From NCBI GenBank assembly GCA_902543575.1, contig CACBYV010000006.1, positions 1 to 64,000 of the forward strand: a DNA stretch of 64,000 nt, read 5' to 3'. The notes below the pieces were generated by a model, which saw only the letters and a program-made list of their open reading frames with translations, made no database searches and was not told where the DNA came from. Source of the stretch: an uncultured Pelagibacteraceae bacterium (GTDB taxonomy: Bacteria > Pseudomonadota > Alphaproteobacteria > Pelagibacterales > Pelagibacteraceae). Each line of letters starts with the position of its first letter. The first letter of the stretch is position 1. The position numbers were made by a program, and so were the translations under genes. Of the stretch, positions 55,423-63,699 are shown in pieces.

Positions 55423-56345
55423 TGTTTCAGGTCTTTCTAGGATTAACACCATTTATAGGTATCACTCTCATCGGTTATCTTTTAGGATATATTAAAATAT
55501 TTGATTTACAAAAGGCCAGAATATTTAATTTATTTTCATTTTATATCGCAGTTCCTGCTTTAATTATAAAATTAGTTTCACAAAGTGATATTGGGGAAAT
55601 AGATCTATCTCAAATTTCATCATATTTTTTAATGCAGTTAATAAGTGGAATATTTGCTTTTTTATTAACCAAAAATACTTTCAAAAGATCAATACAAGAG
55701 TCTATTATTTGGGCCTTAACTGTTGCTTTATCCAATCACGTAATATTAGTTTTACCTATTGCAGAAATATTTTTTGCAGGAAGTACCATAACGCAAATAT
55801 CAGGTATTATTTTAATGGATAGTGTAGTTTTATTATCTATAGTTAGTTTCTTTTTAGAACTTACTGTAAAAAAAAAAATTAAATTACTTCAGTTTTTAAA
55901 AAATTTAATATTAAATCCTATGATATTAGCAATATTAATTGGATTGATAATAAGAATTTCAAAAATCAATATAGACGATACCCCATTTGAGTATATACTT
56001 CAAAGACTAGCAGCATGTGTAATGCCAGTTGGTTTATTTGCAATCGGTATTATTCTTTCTTTTTACTCAAAAAAAGTTTTCAATAAATTAACAATTACTA
56101 TTTCAATATTAAAACTTATTATTTCACCACTGATTTTGCTGATTTTAGGTTACACATTTTTTAGCTTGTCAAATCCAATCAATTTTGCCGGAGCTTTGTT
56201 GGTTAGTGTTGGCCCTTGTGGAGCTACCTCAATTGTTATGTGTTCTGCATATAATGTAAGTCCAGAAAATATTATTAAGGCAATATTTATTTCAACATTT
56301 GCTTCAATATTTACCTTTTTATTTACTATAAATTTATTAAATTAA
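55422..56345 (+). CDS. AEC-family transporter (auxin efflux carrier/malonate-type)
   Basis: This 307-aa protein has about ten hydrophobic segments and the AEC pattern, with FYIAVPALIIKLVSQ near the N-terminus and SVGPCGATSIVMCSAYN near the C-terminus. Bacterial AEC members carry organic acids such as malate or malonate. Coupled to the dioxygenase and dehalogenase genes, it may move the haloacid or its product, but that is inference. Confidence 0.9.
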   Translation: MFQVFLGLTPFIGITLIGYLLGYIKIFDLQKARIFNLFSFYIAVPALIIKLVSQSDIGEIDLSQISSYFLMQLISGIFAFLLTKNTFKRSIQESIIWALTVALSNHVILVLPIAEIFFAGSTITQISGIILMDSVVLLSIVSFFLELTVKKKIKLLQFLKNLILNPMILAILIGLIIRISKINIDDTPFEYILQRLAACVMPVGLFAIGIILSFYSKKVFNKLTITISILKLIISPLILLILGYTFFSLSNPINFAGALLVSVGPCGATSIVMCSAYNVSPENIIKAIFISTFASIFTFLFTINLLN

Positions 56346-56349
56346 AATT

Positions 56350-56799
56350 ATGTTTAAAAAAATATTTAGCATTCTTTTCATTTTTCTTTTTTTATCATCG
56401 ATCTCGATAGCTAAAGATAAAATAGATGAAACTATTGATAAAACCACTGACTTTTTAAAATCAATATCTAAGAAAAGTTTGAATAAATCTCAAACCGCAG
56501 AATTTTTAAATAATTATGCAATAACACTTGAAGATGAAAGAAATCAAGGCGTTGTAACTTATATATTTGATGAAAAAAATTACAAAAGATACCAAGATGG
56601 AAACGTCATTTCAGAAGATGGATGGAGATTTACAAATTTAGGTAAATTAAGAGTTTTTTCAGGAGATATCAAATTAACTTGGAAATTTAAACTTGATAAG
56701 CAAAATGTAATAGTAATTAAGACTAAATTCCAACCACTTGGAAAAGAATATCCTTTTACCTATCAATTAAAAGATAAGTTCTTTGAACAAATAAATTAA
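56350..56799 (+). CDS. Hypothetical exported protein, 149 aa
   Basis: A signal peptide (MFKKIFSILFIFLFLSSISIA) precedes a lysine-rich mature domain of ~128 residues with alternating hydrophobic strands (VVTYIFDEKNYKRYQDG, LRVFSGDIKLTWKFKL). It is probably a periplasmic beta-rich protein. I recognise no family. It starts 4 bp after the AEC gene. Confidence 0.75.
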   Translation: MFKKIFSILFIFLFLSSISIAKDKIDETIDKTTDFLKSISKKSLNKSQTAEFLNNYAITLEDERNQGVVTYIFDEKNYKRYQDGNVISEDGWRFTNLGKLRVFSGDIKLTWKFKLDKQNVIVIKTKFQPLGKEYPFTYQLKDKFFEQIN

Positions 56800-56913
56800 A
56801 TGTCAAAAAGATATAGCGGAAAATCATTTAAAGACTCTAGTGTGATGAAAAAAGCTAAACTTTCTCTAAAGGAAAAAAGAAAAATTAAAAAAGATAAGAA
56901 AAAGAACAAGTGA
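56800..56913 (+). CDS. Small very basic protein, 37 aa
   Basis: An ATG on the base after the preceding stop opens a 37-codon frame. About half of its residues are Lys or Arg (KLSLKEKRKIKKDKKKNK), with no acidic cluster. It could be a nucleic-acid-binding peptide. The abutting start favours translation, but AT-rich DNA yields Lys-rich frames by chance. Confidence 0.45.
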   Translation: MSKRYSGKSFKDSSVMKKAKLSLKEKRKIKKDKKKNK

Positions 56914-56964
56914 AATCTTGTTTGCATCAAAAAATAAAAGTAGTATAAACCAACAATTATTTAA

Positions 56965-57041
56965 GGCGGGGTAGCTCAGTTGGTTAGAGCGCGGGACTCA
57001 TAAGCCCGAGGTCAGTGGTTCGATCCCACTTCCCGCTACCA
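56965..57041 (+). tRNA. tRNA-Met (CAT), elongator type
   Basis: A complete 77-nt cloverleaf can be drawn. The acceptor is GGCGGGG with TCCCGCT, including G1-U72 and G7-U66. The D arm is GCTC/GAGC, the anticodon loop CTCATAA (anticodon CAT), and the T arm AGTGG/CCACT; CCA is encoded at the end. The start GGCGG and G1-U72 resemble alphaproteobacterial elongator tRNA-Met. Pair 31-39 is an A-G mismatch. Its last base abuts the apt stop on the other strand. Confidence 0.95.
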
Positions 57042-57569
57042 TCAGTGACCAGGAAAATCTAATAAATTTTCAACTTTATATCCCTTTTTCAGTAAACTAT
57101 TAGTTCCACCTAAATCAAAAAGATTTATTACAAATATAAATCCAGCCACTTTACTTTTTGATATTTCAATTAATTTAGCTGCTGCTTCTGCAGTGCCACC
57201 AGTAGCAATTAAATCATCAATTATTAAAACTTTATCACCTTCATCGAATGAATCTTTGTGAACTTCTATTGTCGCAGTTCCATATTCAAGTTCAAAGTCT
57301 ACTGAATGAACATCAGCAGGTAATTTATTTTTCTTTCTCAACATTATGAATGGTTTATTAAGTACATAAGAAATAGCTGATGCAAAAACAAAGCCTCTAG
57401 ACTCCACAGCTCCAATTTTATTAAATTGGAATTTTTTTGATCTTTCAACAATTTGGTTAATACATTCTTTGAATGCTTTTTCATTTTTAATAAGTGTTGT
57501 TATATCTCTGAAAAGAATTCCCTTTTTAGGATAGTCTTGAATTGATCTAATATGTTCTTTTAAATCCAT
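57042..57569 (-). CDS. apt: Adenine phosphoribosyltransferase
   Basis: The frame is open from 57725, but that extension lies over the divergent mtnP gene. The ATG at 57569 gives 175 aa starting MDLKEHIRSIQDYPKKG, as expected for Apt. The PRPP loop VLIIDDLIATGGT is intact. It recycles adenine to AMP, including adenine released from methylthioadenosine by MtnP, its neighbour 28 bp away on the other strand. Confidence 0.96.
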   Translation of the reverse strand: MDLKEHIRSIQDYPKKGILFRDITTLIKNEKAFKECINQIVERSKKFQFNKIGAVESRGFVFASAISYVLNKPFIMLRKKNKLPADVHSVDFELEYGTATIEVHKDSFDEGDKVLIIDDLIATGGTAEAAAKLIEISKSKVAGFIFVINLFDLGGTNSLLKKGYKVENLLDFPGH

Positions 57570-57597
57570 TAATCTTAAATATAATCTAAATAAATAT

Positions 57598-58470
57598 ATG
57601 ACAAATAATAAATTAGCAATTATTGGTGGTAGTGGATTATATGATGTTGAAGAGTTTAAAGACAGAGAAACTCTTGATTTAAATACCCCATGGGGAAAAC
57701 CCTCAGATTTAATATTAAAGGCCAAATATAATAATAAAGAAATTTATTTTCTACCAAGACATGGAAAAGGTCATTTTATCTCACCATCAAAAATAAATTT
57801 TAGAGCAAATATTGGTGCACTAAAGCAACTTGGTATTACAGATATTGTATCAGTTTCTGCTGTAGGATCTTTAAAGGAAGAATTACATCCAGGGAAATTT
57901 GTTATTGTTGATCAATTTATAGATAGAACTTTTGCAAGAAATAAAACTTTTTTTGATGATGAAATTATTGCACATGTATCAATGGCTCATCCAACTTCAA
58001 ATGGATTAATGAATGCTTGTGAGGACGCGATTAAAAAGGAAACCATACCTTATCAAAAAGGCGGAACTTATGTTGTAATGGAAGGTCCTCAATTTTCAAC
58101 ATTGGCAGAATCAAATTTATATAGATCATGGAAAGCGGATGTTATTGGAATGACAAATATGCCAGAAGCTAAATTAGCAAGGGAAGCTGAAATTAGATAT
58201 GCTTCAGTTTCAATGGTAACAGACTATGATTGTTGGCATCCAGATCATGAAAATGTTGATGTTCAAAAAGTTATAAAAGTACTTTTAGATAATGCAGCAA
58301 AAGCAAAAAATATGATTAAAAATTTGATAGAGAACTTTGAAAATTACATTGATCCTAATGATCCAACTAATAATTGTTTAGATGTAGCAATAATTACTGC
58401 CCCAGAAAAAAGAACTCAAAAAACTATAGATAAATTAAACATAATTGCTGGAAGAGTACTAAAAAAATGA
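57598..58470 (+). CDS. mtnP: S-methyl-5'-thioadenosine phosphorylase
   Basis: This 290-aa protein has the MTAP pattern: IIGGSGLYDVEEF near the N-terminus, RHGKGHFISPSKINFRANI, VVMEGPQFSTLAES and VIGMTNMPEAKLAREAEI. It cleaves methylthioadenosine to adenine and 5-methylthioribose-1-phosphate. It heads the operon mtnP-fkbM-mtnA-aldolase-speDE and overlaps the FkbM gene by 4 bp (ATGA). Confidence 0.96.
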   Translation: MTNNKLAIIGGSGLYDVEEFKDRETLDLNTPWGKPSDLILKAKYNNKEIYFLPRHGKGHFISPSKINFRANIGALKQLGITDIVSVSAVGSLKEELHPGKFVIVDQFIDRTFARNKTFFDDEIIAHVSMAHPTSNGLMNACEDAIKKETIPYQKGGTYVVMEGPQFSTLAESNLYRSWKADVIGMTNMPEAKLAREAEIRYASVSMVTDYDCWHPDHENVDVQKVIKVLLDNAAKAKNMIKNLIENFENYIDPNDPTNNCLDVAIITAPEKRTQKTIDKLNIIAGRVLKK

Positions 58471-59327
58471 ATTATTTAGATTTATTTGATTTGGAAGAAA
58501 AAATTCAAATCATGGACGTTGGTGCCGCTGCTATATCTGAAATACCAGTTTATAAAAAATTAATGGATATTGGAATAGGTAAGTTAAATGCATTTGAGGG
58601 TGACCAAAGACATTCGACAAAGTTAAAAGAAGAATATGGAGATAATATCATTTTATTTACAGATTTCTTATTTGATGGAACTATTCAAAATTTATATTTA
58701 GCTAATCCTAATACTGGAATGACTTCTTTATTAAAACCCAAAGAAAATGCAAATAATTTTTTTAATGGTTTTGATAGATTTAGTAAAATTGAAAAAGTAG
58801 ATAAAGTTAATACAAAAAAATTAAATGATATCGATGATCTTCCTTTAATAGATTTTGTGAAAATGGATATTCAAGGCTCTGAGCTTACTGTATTAAAAAA
58901 TGGTTTAGATAAAATTAAAGATTGTTTAGCTATCCAGATCGAAGTTTCATTTATATGCTTATATGAGAATCAACCTAGCTTTGGTGAAGTTGATATTTGG
59001 ATGAGATCTAAAGGCTTTGTACCCCATTGTTTTCTAGACATTAAGAGGTGGTCTATTAAACCAACTATCTTCAATAATAATTTTAGAACACCAGGAAATC
59101 AATTATTAGAATCGGACATTGTTTATATAAAAGACCCTCTTCAACTTAACCAATTAAGTGATGAACAAATAAAAAAATTTATATTAATTTCCCATTATTG
59201 TTTTATGAGCATAGACTTAACTGCATTTCTAATTATTGAGTTAGAAAAAAGAAAGACATTATCAAAAGACTCTTTTAAAAACTATATTGATAACATAAAA
59301 AAATTTATTAATGAAAGTCCAAAATAA
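58467..59327 (+). CDS. FkbM-family methyltransferase
   Basis: This 286-aa protein has the FkbM-type core IMDVGAAAISEIPVYK, then IDFVKMDIQGSELTVLKNG and AIQIEVSFICLYENQPSF. Such enzymes methylate sugars or other hydroxyl groups with SAM. Its presence between mtnP and mtnA is unexplained, since no methylation is needed in the salvage pathway. Coupled overlap upstream (4 bp) and a 6-bp gap downstream show it is cotranscribed. Confidence 0.83.
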   Translation: MNYLDLFDLEEKIQIMDVGAAAISEIPVYKKLMDIGIGKLNAFEGDQRHSTKLKEEYGDNIILFTDFLFDGTIQNLYLANPNTGMTSLLKPKENANNFFNGFDRFSKIEKVDKVNTKKLNDIDDLPLIDFVKMDIQGSELTVLKNGLDKIKDCLAIQIEVSFICLYENQPSFGEVDIWMRSKGFVPHCFLDIKRWSIKPTIFNNNFRTPGNQLLESDIVYIKDPLQLNQLSDEQIKKFILISHYCFMSIDLTAFLIIELEKRKTLSKDSFKNYIDNIKKFINESPK

Positions 59328-59333
59328 AAAATA

Positions 59334-60413
59334 ATGAAAATTAATGGCGTTGAATATAAAACAATTTGGTTTGATGAAGAAAAACAAGCTGTAAAAATAA
59401 TAGATCAAACAAAGCTTCCACATAAATTTATAATAAAAGAATTAAGTTCAGTTAAAGACGCTATAAATGCTATAAAAACAATGGAAGTGAGAGGTGCTCC
59501 ATTAATCGGAGGAACAGCTGCATTTGGATTAGTTCTAGCTATAAAAGAAAATAACAGTTTAGATTTTATAAAAAAAAGTTCAGAAGAATTAGTTGCATCT
59601 AGACCAACAGCAATAAATCTTCAGTGGGCAGTTCATAGAATGAATAACAAATTGTCATTTGTTGAACCTGGAGATTTATTTAATGTTGCACTCAAAGAAG
59701 CTAAAGAAATTTGTAAAGAGGATGAGGGGTTTTGTGAAAGTATTGGTAAAAATGGATTAAATATTATTGAAGGCATATATAATAAAAAGAAAGACACCGT
59801 CAATATTCTCACACATTGTAATGCGGGTTGGTTAGCTACAATAGATTGGGGAACAGCAACTTCTCCTATTTATCATGCACATAAAAAAGGAATACCAATA
59901 CATGTTTGGGTAGATGAAACTAGACCAAGAAATCAAGGAGCAAACCTTACATCATATGAGCTTAATGAAGAAGAAATTCCAAATACTATTATAGCAGATA
60001 ATACAGGTGGAATATTAATGCAAAGAGGACAGGTTGATATGTGTATTGTTGGAACAGATAGAACATTATCTAACGGAGATGTGTGTAATAAAATTGGAAC
60101 ATATTTAAAAGCTCTTGCAGCTCATGATAATAATGTGCCTTTTTATGTTGCTTTACCAAGTTCAACGATAGATTGGAATTTAAAAAACTCTAAAGATATT
60201 CCAATAGAAGAAAGAGATCCAAAAGAACTCTCACATGTGGATGGAATTAACAAAGATAATAAAGTTGATAAAGTTTTAATATATCCTGAAAAAAGCAAAT
60301 CATTAAATTTAGCCTTTGATGTAACGCCAGCTAAGTATGTTACATCATTAATAACAGAAAAAGGAATATGCGAAGCTTCTACTGAAGGTTTAAATGGTCT
60401 CTTCAAAAACTAA
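59334..60413 (+). CDS. mtnA: S-methyl-5-thioribose-1-phosphate isomerase
   Basis: This 359-aa protein has the MtnA motifs VRGAPLIGGTAAFG, THCNAGWLAT with catalytic Cys162, and VGTDRTLSNGDV with Asp242, matching Cys160/Asp240 of the Bacillus enzyme. It turns methylthioribose-1-phosphate into methylthioribulose-1-phosphate. It overlaps the aldolase gene by 20 bp. Confidence 0.96.
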   Translation: MKINGVEYKTIWFDEEKQAVKIIDQTKLPHKFIIKELSSVKDAINAIKTMEVRGAPLIGGTAAFGLVLAIKENNSLDFIKKSSEELVASRPTAINLQWAVHRMNNKLSFVEPGDLFNVALKEAKEICKEDEGFCESIGKNGLNIIEGIYNKKKDTVNILTHCNAGWLATIDWGTATSPIYHAHKKGIPIHVWVDETRPRNQGANLTSYELNEEEIPNTIIADNTGGILMQRGQVDMCIVGTDRTLSNGDVCNKIGTYLKALAAHDNNVPFYVALPSSTIDWNLKNSKDIPIEERDPKELSHVDGINKDNKVDKVLIYPEKSKSLNLAFDVTPAKYVTSLITEKGICEASTEGLNGLFKN

Positions 60414-61038
60414 CAAAAAGAAAAATGATGTTATTAAGTTTTCCAAAATGCTTAATGACAAAAAATTATCAGCTTTAAGATCTGGCAATATATCAGTCAG
60501 ACATAACAATGGTTTTTTTATTACCCCTTCAGGAAAAAATTACTCATCACTAAAAGTAAAAGATATAGTCTTTGTAAGTCTAGATGGAAAATATGAAAAA
60601 AAAAACAAACCTTCGTCAGAATGGAGATTTCATCAAGATATTTATATCAAAAAGAAAGATGCTCAAGCAATAGTTCATTCACATTCGACTAATGCAACAG
60701 CTCTATCTGTTCACAAAAAACCTATTCCAGCCTTTCATTACATGGTTGCACTCGCGGGAGGTAATGATATTAAATGTGCGAAATACGCAACTTATGGAAC
60801 AAGAGAGCTTTCAAAAAACATTATAAAAGCTTTGAATAATAGAAAAGCCTGCTTGATTGCAAATCACGGTCAGATTGCATTTGATAAAAATTTACCTGAT
60901 GCTTTTGAATTGGCACAAGAAGTTGAAAATTTGAGTTTACAGTATATAACCGCTCTTAAGCTTGGAAAGCCAAAAATTCTTTCTATAAATGAAATGAATA
61001 AAGTTTTAAAAAAAGCTAAAAATTATAAAAGAGATTAA
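60394..61038 (+). CDS. Class II aldolase, FucA/Ald2-like (methylthioribulose-1-phosphate aldolase candidate)
   Basis: This 214-aa protein aligns with fuculose-phosphate aldolase: SGNISVR, PSSEWRFH with Glu76, VHSHSTN with His95 and His97, AFHYMVA with Tyr116, ATYGTRELS, and ANHGQIA with His158. These correspond to FucA Glu73, His92, His94, Tyr113 and His155. Right after mtnA, it is best read as Ald2 of the DHAP shunt, splitting methylthioribulose-1-phosphate to DHAP and methylthioacetaldehyde. The alternative is dehydratase MtnB of the same superfamily, but the residues favour an aldolase. Confidence 0.83.
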   Translation: MVSSKTNKKKNDVIKFSKMLNDKKLSALRSGNISVRHNNGFFITPSGKNYSSLKVKDIVFVSLDGKYEKKNKPSSEWRFHQDIYIKKKDAQAIVHSHSTNATALSVHKKPIPAFHYMVALAGGNDIKCAKYATYGTRELSKNIIKALNNRKACLIANHGQIAFDKNLPDAFELAQEVENLSLQYITALKLGKPKILSINEMNKVLKKAKNYKRD

Positions 61039-61040
61039 AT

Positions 61041-62081
61041 ATGACAAAGGTTGGGGAACACATAACTCTAGATATAATTGGAACTAAAAAAGAATATGAT
61101 CCATCTTTTTATGAGAAGTTAGTTTATAAAATTGCTAAAGCAGCAAAAGTAACAGTTTTAAAAATTTCTAAATATAAATTTGAGCCACAAGGATTTACAT
61201 TGGTTGCTTTGCTCGCTGAAAGCCACATTAGTTTTCATACTTTCCCAGAAAAAGAAATTGTAAGCTTTGATTTTTTTACATGTGGAAAAGTATCACCAAA
61301 AGTTTCTCTAGATATAATAAAAGACGAGATGGAACATACAAATATAATAATTAAAGAATTTAATAGAGATACTATTGATTTTTATCATGACAATTATAGT
61401 TCTCCAGGTTTAAAAAAATCATATGTTGTTAATAGAGTTTTAGAAAATTTTAAATCTAAAGTAGGTCAATATATTGAAATACTTGATTTAGAACAGTTTG
61501 GAAAAGCTTTATTTATTGATAATGAAATACAAGTTGCTGAAAGTGATGAACATTTATATAGCTCAACCTTTGTAAATTCAGGTCTTAATTTGAATTCAAA
61601 TAAAGAGAAAGCTGCAATTATTGGCGGAGGTGACGGTGGTGTTGCAAGAGAATGTATTTCACAAAATTTTGGATTTATAGATTGGTATGAATTAGATCCT
61701 GAAGTTGTTGATGTATGTGATAAACATTTAAGCAAAATAGGAGAAAAGGCGACAGAAAAAAATTCAGTTAAATGTGTTTGGGGTGATGCATTTGAGAGCA
61801 TTAAATCAGTCAAAGATAATACCTATGATCAAATTTTTGTTGATCTTAACGATGATCAATTTTGCATAGATTTAGCTTCAAAAAATATGTCATCTTTAGA
61901 AAGAATTTTAAAACCTAAAGGTGTAATTACTGCTCAAGTTGGAAGCCAAGATAAAAAACCAAAACAAGTTGAAAATTGGTTAAATGTTTTTAACAAAAAT
62001 TTTGGAAATACAAAACTTTCAAGAGTTTACATACCAAGTTTCGATTGTTCTTGGAATTTTTCCTCGTCAATAAATCATTAA
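61041..62081 (+). CDS. Fused S-adenosylmethionine decarboxylase and aminopropyltransferase (SpeD-SpeE)
   Basis: This 346-aa protein joins two enzymes. Residues 1-~115 are bacterial SpeD, with LLAESHISFHTFPE (Ser61 is the pyruvoyl-forming residue, cleaved after Glu60), His66 and Cys81. Residues ~130-346 are a short spermidine-synthase domain with YIEILD, GGGDGGVARE and FVDLNDDQF. The loop after the catalytic Asp differs from the usual DxxDPxGPA, so the amine acceptor is uncertain. The product methylthioadenosine would feed mtnP, mtnA and the aldolase, encoded just upstream. Confidence 0.93.
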   Translation: MTKVGEHITLDIIGTKKEYDPSFYEKLVYKIAKAAKVTVLKISKYKFEPQGFTLVALLAESHISFHTFPEKEIVSFDFFTCGKVSPKVSLDIIKDEMEHTNIIIKEFNRDTIDFYHDNYSSPGLKKSYVVNRVLENFKSKVGQYIEILDLEQFGKALFIDNEIQVAESDEHLYSSTFVNSGLNLNSNKEKAAIIGGGDGGVARECISQNFGFIDWYELDPEVVDVCDKHLSKIGEKATEKNSVKCVWGDAFESIKSVKDNTYDQIFVDLNDDQFCIDLASKNMSSLERILKPKGVITAQVGSQDKKPKQVENWLNVFNKNFGNTKLSRVYIPSFDCSWNFSSSINH

Positions 62082-62139
62082 TTTTACTTTTTAAAACAAT
62101 AATTTTATGAAATAATCTTCAAAATTTTGGAGGAAAAAA

Positions 62140-62967
62140 ATGAAAAAATTAAAAGTATTAGGACTTGGTATTTTAATATCATCATTTCTAACAATTTCTT
62201 CAATTGCAGATCAAATTAAAATAGGAACTGAAGGTGCATATCCGCCTTGGAATTCTAAAGATTCAGCTGGAAATTTGATTGGCTTTGAAGTCGAATTAGC
62301 AAATGAATTATGCAAAATTATGAATCATGATTGCACAATTGTAGAGCAAGACTGGGATGGAATGATTCCAGCTTTAGTCTCAAGAAAATTTGATGCCATC
62401 ATGGCTGGAATGTCAATAACAGGTGAGAGAATGAAAACAATAAACTTTTCTCAAGGTTATGCTGATGAGGTTGCATCATTAGCTGTTATGAAAGGATCGA
62501 AAAACGAAGGCCTTAAAACAATGTCAGCTATAAATCTATCTGACGTAAGTGCTGATGAACAAGCAACACTAGATGTTTTGACCAAAGCATTTAAAGGTAA
62601 AACTATTGGTGTACAAACAGCAACAATTCACCAGAACTTCTTAGAGTCTGGTTTAATGGGTAATGTAAAAATTAGAACTTACAAAACTCAAGACGAAGTA
62701 AACTTAGATTTATCTGCTGGTAGAATAGATGCAGCACTAGCTGCAGCTGTTGCTTTTACAGATTATGCAGAGAAATCTGGTAAAGGAGTTGTATTAACTG
62801 GACCAACATTTGCAGGTGGAGATTTTGGTAATGGTGTTGGTGTTGGTATTAGAAAAGGTGACTCTAAACTTCTAAATGATTTTAATGCAGCAATTGATAA
62901 AGCTAGAGATGATGGCATTATTAGTAAGCTTGCTATAAAACATTTTGGTTTTGACGCTTCTATGTAA
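62140..62967 (+). CDS. Polar amino-acid ABC transporter substrate-binding protein
   Basis: This 275-aa periplasmic protein has a signal peptide (MKKLKVLGLGILISSFLTISSIA) and the family-3 binding-protein pattern: KIGTEGAYPPWN, LIGFEVELANELC, DWDGMIPALVSRKFDAIMAGMSIT. It resembles HisJ/ArgT/NocT proteins binding arginine, ornithine, lysine or opines. A GGAGG lies 6 bp before the ATG. The permease follows after a 39-bp gap with a hairpin. Confidence 0.93.
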   Translation: MKKLKVLGLGILISSFLTISSIADQIKIGTEGAYPPWNSKDSAGNLIGFEVELANELCKIMNHDCTIVEQDWDGMIPALVSRKFDAIMAGMSITGERMKTINFSQGYADEVASLAVMKGSKNEGLKTMSAINLSDVSADEQATLDVLTKAFKGKTIGVQTATIHQNFLESGLMGNVKIRTYKTQDEVNLDLSAGRIDAALAAAVAFTDYAEKSGKGVVLTGPTFAGGDFGNGVGVGIRKGDSKLLNDFNAAIDKARDDGIISKLAIKHFGFDASM

Positions 62968-62980
62968 TAGATTATTTATG

Positions 62981-63000
62981 GGTGGCTATAACTAGCCACC
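62981..63000 (+). terminator. Hairpin between binding protein and permease
   Basis: A perfect 7-bp stem GGTGGCT/AGCCACC with a 6-base loop lies between the binding-protein and permease genes. No T-run follows, so it more likely protects the 3' end of a processed binding-protein mRNA than fully terminates transcription. Confidence 0.65.
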
Positions 63001-63006
63001 TATATT

Positions 63007-63699
63007 ATGGAACTTCTATATTTTGGTGATAAAGGTTGGGGAGACGAGTTATTCTTTGCAACATTAATGACAATTGCAGTTTCCATAACTGCAATGATAA
63101 TAGGCTTTATATTTGCTGCTTTATTTACTCCACTAAAATTATCTAATAATAAATTTCTTAACTCTATTGGTAATGCATATACCACTGTCATCAGAGGTGT
63201 ACCAGAGCTTCTTGTAATTTATTTATTTTTCTTCGGTGGAAGTGGAGCAATTATGTTTGTTGCTTCTATATTTGGTTATAATGAATATATTGAAATTAAT
63301 GCTTTTTTAACTGGTTCATTTTCAATAGGTATAATATCGGGGGCATATTCAACTGAAGTATTTAGAGGAGCCCTACAATCAATCGATAAGGGTCAGTTCG
63401 AGGCTGCAAAAGTTTTAGGTTTTAATAAATATATTTACTTCTTTAAAATTATTTTGCCTCAAATGCTAAGATTAGCAATTCCAAACTTAAGCAATGTTTG
63501 GCAAATTACATTAAAAGATACTTCTCTTATATCTGTAACGGGTTTAGTTGAAATAATGAGACAATCCTATATTGCAGCTGGTTCAACTAGAGATCCATTA
63601 TTTTTTTACTCATTTGCAGCAGTTCTATACTTAATGCTTACATTTTTAAGTATGCAATTATTAAATAGATTAGAAACAAAATATAGCAAAGGTTATTAA
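63007..63699 (+). CDS. Polar amino-acid ABC transporter permease (HisQ/ArtQ type)
   Basis: This 230-aa membrane protein has about five hydrophobic segments and the permease signature TVIRGVPELLVIYLFFFGG and GQFEAAKVLGFNKYIYFFKIILPQ (EAA loop). It forms one half of the importer channel. Its stop overlaps the next permease start by one base. Confidence 0.94.
   Translation: MELLYFGDKGWGDELFFATLMTIAVSITAMIIGFIFAALFTPLKLSNNKFLNSIGNAYTTVIRGVPELLVIYLFFFGGSGAIMFVASIFGYNEYIEINAFLTGSFSIGIISGAYSTEVFRGALQSIDKGQFEAAKVLGFNKYIYFFKIILPQMLRLAIPNLSNVWQITLKDTSLISVTGLVEIMRQSYIAAGSTRDPLFFYSFAAVLYLMLTFLSMQLLNRLETKYSKGY

Noticed and set aside
57570-57725. N-terminal extension of Apt.
   Set aside because: It overlaps the mtnP start on the opposite strand, and the Apt family begins at MDLKEHIRSIQDYP.
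61466-61813. Minus-strand 115-aa frame inside the SpeD-SpeE gene.
   Set aside because: It is antisense to a conserved enzyme, with a composition typical of a shadow frame.
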